This document shows positions 57,039-64,000 of a stretch of 64,000 nucleotides of DNA, piece by piece. The translations under genes and the position numbers were made by a program. The DNA comes from Juglans regia (Eukaryota; Streptophyta; Magnoliopsida; Fagales; Juglandaceae). The notes beneath the pieces are model-generated. The model saw only the letters and a list, made by a program, of their open reading frames with translations. It did not search any database and had not been told where the DNA came from. The stretch lies in NCBI RefSeq assembly GCF_001411555.2, contig NC_049901.1, positions 12,286,681-12,350,680 on the forward strand, in the 5' to 3' direction. Numbering within the stretch: position 1 is the first letter of the stretch; each line of letters starts with the position of its first letter.

Positions 57039-59270
57039 ATGCGGACTATCTATACATCAATCAAAGACATTACTCCAAGTACAAGAAATTGGAGCATCAA
57101 GATGATTGTGTCAGACAAATCTCCCAAACGTACTGCACAACATTCACCGACAAAATATCAAAATTTGACATTAATAGACCCTGAGGTAACACATTGATAT
57201 CATTATCATTCTTGCAAAAATATACTTAATATTTATATTATATTCCTTCACATGATATATCCAAAATAAATATGTTTTCCCCTTACAACATAGATTCATT
57301 CTAACTATATTCTCAGATTAAATCTTATATATATTTAATAAATACTATTTTACAATCAATAGAATAGAAATAACTATTCATTTATACAATATTATGCAGG
57401 GCAACCGACTACAAGCAACAATTTTCGGCAAAGATATAGACCTACGTAATGACATGTTGCACATCTTCCGGTCTTACTACATCAGTAATGCTTATGTTAA
57501 GCCTTTAGATCCCAGGCATAGAATTGAAGCGCATGAATACCAGTGGATCTTAAATTCAAGAACAATCATCGAAAACATTCAAGATAACGAAGTGGAATTA
57601 CAACCACCAGAATATGATATTATCCCATTCACCAATCTGCATGAGTACAAAGACACTGGAACTGAAATAGGTAAATATCACATCGATATATTTAACGTAC
57701 ATCTTGATACTCTTATTCAGTTTTCACAATTTTTTTTTTTAACATAATTGGACAGCTATTCTGGCGATCGCAATATACATGAAACCTCCTAGAGAAATTA
57801 CCTCAAAACATGGGCCAACAAAAATTCAAGAAATATATGTTATCGACCAGAGGTAAAAAAGATTTCTCAACTATATATGTGATATTAATAAATTCTTTAA
57901 TTAACTTATTTTCAATACTATTTCATCATGCTACACTTTTAAATATTTTCTCCTAAAATTTACAGCCTAATGCCCATATGGTTGACTATGTGGAGTCGAT
58001 TTGTGGATGGTGAATGCCGAACAATCTCTGATATTATTGAAGCTAAGCCAACTCTACTCGCAACACGTATAAAAGTTGGTTCATACAATGGTATATCACA
58101 CAACTTATAATATCAACATTTATTAAAAATAGAATGTTATTATCTACTAACAAATATCTTTTCTTTATAATATAGGTCTCTCTCTTTCGTCTCAACCAAC
58201 AAGTGTATTTACCTTAAATCCTGTCATCCCTGCTGCAACTCCATTATGTCAATGGTAATTCTTTCTTACTTTATTATATACATATACAATTTGTACCTAC
58301 TATATCTTTTCCTCCATTATTTCTCTCATTCATTTTAAATTATTCTAAAAATATTTAGGACAATGCTAAACCATGCACTGCTTGAAGAAATCGTCGAAAA
58401 AAATCTACATCACACAACGGCATCAACATCGACATCAAATGTTGACATGAAAGACATAATTAAGCTTGATGATCTTGCTGGTTTTCTTAAATCATTACAG
58501 CCGATGACGGTACATTTCTAACCTTATCTTAAGACTACATATTATTTACAACCACTAAAAATATATATCTGTTGCAAAATTAATGCAGAAAGCAAAATTT
58601 TGGATTAAAGCAACTATTTGTGTGGTTGATCTCCATCAAATATTCTTCTACATGTCCTGCATTGGATGTAAAAAGGGGACTGGATATGAACAAAATGAAA
58701 AATTTCAATGTTATCATTGCAAATACATGAGTAATGCACAACCACGGTATACATCTTATATTCATATTTTACGTCGTAAATGTTCCTTTAATCAATTTTA
58801 TATTATATTTAAATTATTGCTTAATCATTCAGACTAAAAAATATAGTTTGTTTATATAGCTGTCGAGCTTACATCGAAGTTGACGATGGTAATGGACGAC
58901 TAGGAGCTGTCATGTTCGGTAAAATCGCAGAAGAAGCTCTAGGTTGCACAGCAATCGAACTAATGGAACATACAGGAGAGGTAACCAACTTATTCAAATT
59001 CCAATTTATATTTTAAAAACATTTAATTTTAGATATTCAAATAGGAAGTTATTAAAAATATATTTTACATTAAATTTATTCACCATACAGGAACATTTAC
59101 CGTATATCTAAAATATTGCAAAATTATGTTCAACAAAAAAATGGATCATACAATTGGGTGCAAATTTAGATCAACTCAAAAAACAACGTCACAAAAACTT
59201 CAACGTTCTCTCCATAAATGCTGCGAATGAGGAGAACAATGCTGTGAATGAGGAGAACACACCACTTTGA
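57039..59270 (+). pseudogene. Helitron RPA1-like single-strand DNA-binding gene, premature stop
   Basis: Nine exons with GT-AG borders read in one frame: 57039-57185, 57400-57670, 57756-57852, 57966-58090, 58176-58254, 58359-58509, 58589-58746, 58860-58980 and 59091-59270. The product resembles replication protein A large subunit: an N-terminal OB fold (SIKDITPSTRNWSIKMIVSD), a middle fold ending in IKVGSYNG, and a C-terminal fold with a zinc ribbon (CIGCKKGT...CYHCKY). Plant Helitrons often carry such a gene, thought to protect single-stranded intermediates. In the last exon TAA at 59109-59111 comes directly after EHLPYI, while the same frame stays open with LGANLDQLKKQRHKNF up to the TGA at 59268. 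The C-terminal 50 or so residues are therefore lost in this copy. Confidence 0.8.
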
Positions 59271-59592
59271 ATCCATTATGTAATATTCAGTTGTTTCAAA
59301 CTTTACTTTTAGTACCAAAAAAAACAATTATGTAATATTTAGTCGTTTCAGACTTTACTTTATGTAATATTTAGTTGTTTCAGACTTTACTTTTAGTACC
59401 AAAAAAACAATTATGTAATATTCACTTTCCTGACTTGCTTAAACATATAGTCTGTCTAAATCTATTATCAGAGACTTTAAACAATTATAATTTGCTTAAA
59501 CAATTAATTATGTTATCTTCATAGACCTTATCATTAATTTCTCTTCTTCTACACTAGATGTTTATATTTTAGAATAATCTAACACAGGGCAA

Positions 59593-59621
59593 ACGTGCAT
59601 CGCACGTAGATCCACTGCTAG
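59593..59621 (+). terminator. Helitron 3' terminal hairpin and CTAG end
   Basis: acgtgc and gcacgt pair around the loop atc, followed by 14 bases ending in CTAG. This structure marks the end for rolling-circle transposition. The flanking base is T. Confidence 0.88.
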
Positions 59622-60960
59622 TATATATATATACATATATATATAAATAAAAGGATAAAAAGTTATCCACTCTGTTGATAAATTAGCTCAGTCAAGTTAG
59701 CTCAGTCAACGCGACTAAACCTAACAAAATTGTAAGGGTGCTGATACACGCACCTATAGTTAATTTGAAATGATATTTATTTATTTTGAAATGATATTGA
59801 TTTATTTTGAGATTATGATAGAAACAATTTTTCTATCATTTTAGATTTCATCTTTATCAATCGCTCACAGTTAATGTGCGACTGGGAATAGTATGGAATT
59901 AGTCTACACAAGTAAGGTTGTAAATAAATTAGTCTATTTGATAGCCAACTTGACACTTGTTTGAGTAAATTCGAATCGAACTTAACTTGTGAAGAAAAAA
60001 AAAATTGTCGTTAAAAATAAACACTCACTCGATTAGTAAATGACAAATATCTGACTCGAGTCTGCTAGGACTCTTTTATGCCGATTGGACTTAGTAGTTC
60101 GACTCAATTAGAGCTTATTCATATATCGATAATTAATAATATAAGTATAGCACTATTTATAATTAAATATATAATACATAACCTAGTTATTTATGCTAAT
60201 ATATTGAATACATTTTATAGCTATGCTTTATAATTTGTATAATAATTAGTAGATAAGATTTTATATTTTATATACTAATATGTAGAAACTATATATAAAA
60301 TGTTAATATATACTATGATGTTATATGTATCGTGTTAGTAATTTTTAGAGACATATAATATATAATTATTATGGATAAATATTAACTAGCTATATATTAA
60401 TTATTTACAAAATCTTACAATTCTATAATTCAATAGGTCAGGGTTTACTTAGTTGTAAAAATTTTATTAAATTTAGAATTTTGTTTTGTAATTTGTCTAT
60501 TTTTTAATTATTAAATTTTATTAAAAAATAAAAAATTGAAACTGAGTTAAGTCAAGCCAAACTCAAACAAATATTAAATAAAATTTTTAAATTCGAACAA
60601 CTTAATATGAGCTGAGCTATGCAATCCAAAGACTAGCTCATCCAAGTCTTCGTCTTCGTCTTCTTTCCAAGTCTTCTCTTTTCAATGGAGAGAGAGATTA
60701 TTGGATGGATTGAGGCATCTCCATGGATAAAAGGTTTTCCACTCTGCTGCTAAATTAGCTCCGCGATGCATGTTAGTTTGGATCGTGGAATACTTTATTA
60801 TTAATTATTATTTTATTTTTATCTATTTTTATTAATATTTAATATTTTATCATTATTTTTTTACTACTATTTACACCGTATCTAAAATTACCTCACTACT
60901 TAAATATAACTTCAGTCTTCCACCATGCGGTTAATCCTAACAATCCATCATTCCGTCCCA
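59622..60960. repeat. Dispersed 0.9-kb repeat, copy 3, and flanks
   Basis: 59717-60640 matches 7056-7920 and 45296-46172. 60641-60730 repeats the caagtcttcg and gaggcatctcc words. 60780-60960 matches 45140-45300 (tactttattatta, caacctcagtcttccacc-like words). No coding sequence seen. Confidence 0.55.
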
Positions 60961-60963
60961 ACA

Positions 60964-61652
60964 ACACTTTCGTTGGATTAGCTAAAAGCTAAATTCAATG
61001 AGAATTTAACTATTAAACTATAAAATGTATCACATTGGAATAGCTATATTTGGAATATAGTTACAGTAACTTCTAAAGTTATTTCTAAATTTGAAAGACA
61101 CTGTTTATTCATCAAATTCATTTTATAATTTGTTTATCTCTTCCGAGGTTTCCATCAATGTCTTTCTAGTTTCTATTTTTAATCCATAATTTAATTAGAA
61201 TGTAATTACTAACTAATATATAATATTATGAATAGTAAAATTTGATAAAATAAAATAATTTCATAATTAAAAAATTTAAAATATTTTTGAAATTGATATA
61301 TTAATTTGAGTTAGTGATATATTAATTTAATAAGAATACGATTATTAATTAATATATAATAGGTAGAATAGTAAAATATGATAAAATAAAATAAATTAAT
61401 AATTAAAAAAAATTAAATATTTTTGAAATTATTAGTTATTCATTACTATATAATAAATAAATGTACAATCTAATGTGGAGATTTAATGTGAATAATTAAA
61501 ATCAAATTCATCTTATATTATTTTATTATTATATAATGAAAAAATAGCTATTCCAATGTGAAGATTTATGTGAATGAAATAGTTAAAAATTAAATTTCTC
61601 TTATATTTATAAAAAAATGTCTTTTAAGTTTAGCTAATCTAATGAAAGTGCT
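60964..61652. mobile_element. Tourist/PIF-like MITE, diverged and reversed copy
   Basis: Left end cactttcgttggattagc and right end the complement of gctaatctaatgaaagtg. Bases 61000-61240 are the reverse complement of about 4190-4440, so the copy lies in the opposite orientation to 3958-4459. It is longer because an AT-rich part with gaaattgatatattaattt words is duplicated. The target triplet could not be confirmed. Confidence 0.6.
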
Positions 61653-61654
61653 CA

Positions 61655-62040
61655 AGACATCATTAAATGGGCCTTTGTGGTCTATGACATCATATCCATC
61701 CACTTGTTGAATGGTGCAAGATTCATCCATGTTTGGACCCGAATGATTTTCAGCTTTTTTTTTATTTTTTATTTTTTTTAACTTTTTCCAATTTCAATTT
61801 GAATATCTTTTTAAAAATTAATAAAAAAATATCTAAAATAAATTGTTTTATCTTATAATTTTTCTCCATTTTCATAAAAGAAAAACATAAAAATCAAGGC
61901 AGTTTGTACAAGACACTAAAGAATTTGATCGTGTCTTATCTTCCCCGATCACGTTTGATCTATTAAACCAGCCATTTTTATAAATATAAAATAAAATAAA
62001 AATACATCATCTGGAAAGATTTTGTCAATAATTATGAAAG
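61655..62040. repeat. Duplicated spacer shared with 7925-8275
   Basis: From cttgttgaatggtgcaag to gtcaataattatgaaag the block matches the spacer left of the CACTA element. The match ends abruptly at about 62040, where the second Helitron-like element probably begins. Confidence 0.6.
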
Positions 62041-62284
62041 AATAATATTTTATTACTATAGGATATCATTTCAAAAAAATAATAATTGTCTTCATATTAT
62101 TTCTCATAATAATAAATCATAAAAATCACTTTTTAAATTAATAATATTTTAATTTGAAAAAAAATTTTATACTTTTTTAAATTTCAAATTAATACTCTCT
62201 TTTAACATTTTATCATTCCAATAATGCTTACATCTATGTAGTTTTCTGAAAAAATTAAAAATATTATTATCTTATTTTATTTTC

Positions 62285-62329
<45 letters not shown>

Positions 62330-62631
62330 CATGTCTAATTGGTCTTATAACGAGTGGAACAATGCATGTCCTATTATGATTTCAATACAATTAGTTAATT
62401 TTAAATATAAGATTTGTTGTGTTCAAAAATTTTACATTTTTGTGTTTTTCATTTTTTTAAATATATTTATAATAATTTGTAAAATGTTTTGCATAGATTT
62501 ATGATTATATTTACATTTATCATACGTGTTGTTTTAATTGATATACATCTTAAAATTCATATCTACTATATTAGAAATGCAATAGCACTTTCAATAAGTA
62601 ATACGTGCCTTGCATGTAAGCTCTTATCTAG
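62041..62631 (+). mobile_element. Non-autonomous Helitron, 3' end clear, 5' end uncertain
   Basis: The 3' end has a stem of seven pairs with one G-U (tacgtgc-ctt-gcatgta, 62602-62618) and ends CTAG at 62628-62631, followed by T. A 5'-like TCTACTATATTAG preceded by A occurs at 62562, only 70 bases earlier, so the true start may be there or near 62041, where host similarity stops. A TTA microsatellite lies at 62288-62326. No genes. Confidence 0.5.
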
Positions 62632-62689
62632 TATATATATATACATGTAAAAAAGAGGAAAAACAATAGTGTCATCCTAATTTCCTTAT

Positions 62690-64000
62690 GGACGGGACTT
62701 GTCAAGGACCAAGGACCACAAAAACTAATTGGTATTGTTACCATATAGTCTTCTTTCCAAGTCTTCGTCTTTGTGGACTGAGGCATCTCTGAGGAAACTG
62801 CATGTTCATTATTAAGATAAAAGATTAAAGTAATCCTAGATAGAGTGCAAGTTTATTTTTTTTCAATTTAAATTCTTAATTTTCCTATGAATTTTAAAGG
62901 ACATAATATATATTCTTTAAGGACTTGAAAGCTACTGCCCAACCAAAAAATAAAAACATGAAATTAATACAGCTTTTGATTATTCAAGAATCAATATATT
63001 TGGTACAACGTTGCCTATCCCGGGGTTTGGGACTAAATGGTCATAAATTCGTAGGAAGATCCAGCAAAACGTGGATCTATCATTCAAATTTCAATGCAAA
63101 TAAATAGACCCAATGTTAAATACTTGAGTCATTAGAAGAAAATACACTAACATATTGTTTAAATATCTCTTATATACAAATCATGACAATACACTCGAAT
63201 CTTAAGTTTCTAGGGGTGAATTTGGTCTGGTACCGTTGGTCCATAAGGTGTTTTTGGGACTGGACCGAACCACTTCGGTTCACCCTTTTCCTACCACTGG
63301 ACCGAATTGCTTTATAGATGGACCTGTTAAGGACCAAGGACCTAAAAACTAATTTGTCATTATTACCATATAGTCTTATTTCCAAGTCTTCGTCTTTGTA
63401 GATTGAGGAATCTCCGAGGAAATTGCATGTTCATTATAAGGATAAAAGATTAGAGTAATCCTAAATATAGTCATGGAGTGCAAGTTTATTTTTCTTAAAT
63501 TTAAATCCTTAATTTTCCTAAGAATTTTAAGGGACATGATATATATTCTCTAAGGAATTGAATGCTACCGACCTACCAAAAAATAAAAACATGAAATTAC
63601 TACAACTTTTGATTATTCAAGAATCAATATATTTGGTACATCGTTGCTTGTGTTGGGGGTTGGGAGTGCATGGTCATAAATTAGTAGGAAGACTAAGCAA
63701 AGCCTTGATCTATCAGTCAAATCTCAATGCAAATAGACCCAATGTTAAATACTTGAGTCATCATAAGAAAATACAGTAACATATTGTTTAAATATCTTTT
63801 ATATACAAATCATGACAATACACTTGATTTTTAAAATTTCTAGGGGTGAGTTCGATTCAGTCCAGTAGGTCCATAATGTATTTTAAGGATAGGACTGGAC
63901 CACTTCGATCCACCCTTTTTCCACCCCGAACTGGACCAAATTTCCTTATGGACCGGACCTGTCAAGGACCAAGGACCACAAAAACTAATTTGTCATTATT
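62690..64000. repeat. Tandem repeat, units of 625-635 bp
   Basis: Using gt(c/t)aaggaccaagga as a marker, units start at 62701, 63326 and 63961, and the third is cut by the window end. Each unit has a short ORF (62925-63107 and 63558-63779) with NMKL(I/L)QLLIIQESIYLV; the two differ by many substitutions and I recognise no family. Part of the unit (tctttccaagtcttcg ... gaggcatctctgagg) is the same word series found upstream of the LECRK genes. Confidence 0.75.

Larger units (their letters stand above)
48533..59621 (+). mobile_element. Helitron, 11.1 kb, with RepHel and RPA genes
   Basis: The 3' end is clear: a stem of six base pairs (acgtgc-atc-gcacgt, 59593-59607), then CTAG at 59618-59621 followed by T. 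The proposed 5' end TCTTCCTTATCTTAAAAGC at 48533 is preceded by A, so the element sits between A and T inside a (TA)n run, with no target duplication, as Helitrons do. The 5' limit is less certain than the 3' end. Inside are a GC-rich tandem repeat, an AT-rich region with duplications, a spliced RepHel gene and a spliced RPA-like gene, all reading rightward. Confidence 0.82.

Noticed and set aside
1..64000. tRNA, rRNA or organelle-derived segments
   Set aside because: No cloverleaf with conserved boxes or ribosomal signature was noticed; a scan with a dedicated tRNA and Rfam search would be needed to exclude small ones.

Overview
This window looks like nuclear DNA of a dicot plant, most likely a woody one. 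It is AT-rich, its genes carry short GT-AG introns, it holds receptor kinases of the plant-specific G-type (bulb-type) lectin class, and it contains every main class of plant transposon. Placement in Fagales (walnut or hickory relatives) is only a guess, based on the S-domain kinase cluster and an abundant MITE that starts with GTTTGGAT; the sequence does not prove it.

The backbone is a decaying tandem array of LECRK-type (RLK1-like) receptor kinases. Copy B (33527-35869, minus) is the only intact gene. Copy A (2554-3001, minus) keeps only the signal peptide and part of the lectin domain and ends in a solo LTR. Copy C (minus) is split by a Ty3/gypsy element (exon parts 31210-31857 and about 24640-25695) and has lost most of its kinase domain. 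Copy D (18753-20296, plus) is a more diverged relative with several stops and a truncated Ty1/copia element in its kinase domain. The upstream regions of these genes (TATA box, a leader exon of about 120 bp, a leader intron of about 1.8 kb, then AT-rich spacer) were duplicated with them and recur around 1190-2219, 3002-8300, 31858-32600, 35911-46380 and 46250-47707.

Region by region: 1-2219, spacer and upstream module with two MITEs; 2220-8300, solo LTR, gene A fragment and its upstream region with four MITEs or repeats; 8767-17336, a CACTA (En/Spm) element of 8.57 kb with 3-bp target duplication; 17652-18715, a MITE and a LINE tail holding a copia-type solo LTR; 18753-22473, pseudogene D with a copia fragment; 22474-24560, spacer; 24640-31857, pseudogene C with a 5.5 kb gypsy element; 33527-38110, gene B and its promoter region; 38542-44486, a 5.9 kb element with a 9-bp target duplication carrying pieces of at least two host genes (Pack-MULE-like); 44487-48532, duplicated spacer and MITEs; 48533-59621, an 11.1 kb Helitron with a spliced RepHel gene and a nine-exon RPA-like gene; 59622-64000, further dispersed and tandem repeats and a second Helitron 3' end.

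Because the upstream modules are paralogous, several insertions can be read against empty sites in a sister copy within the same window. Target duplications and element ends are therefore supported directly by the sequence. No non-transposon gene other than LECRK B appears intact. Exon borders, element ends and family names below were read by eye.
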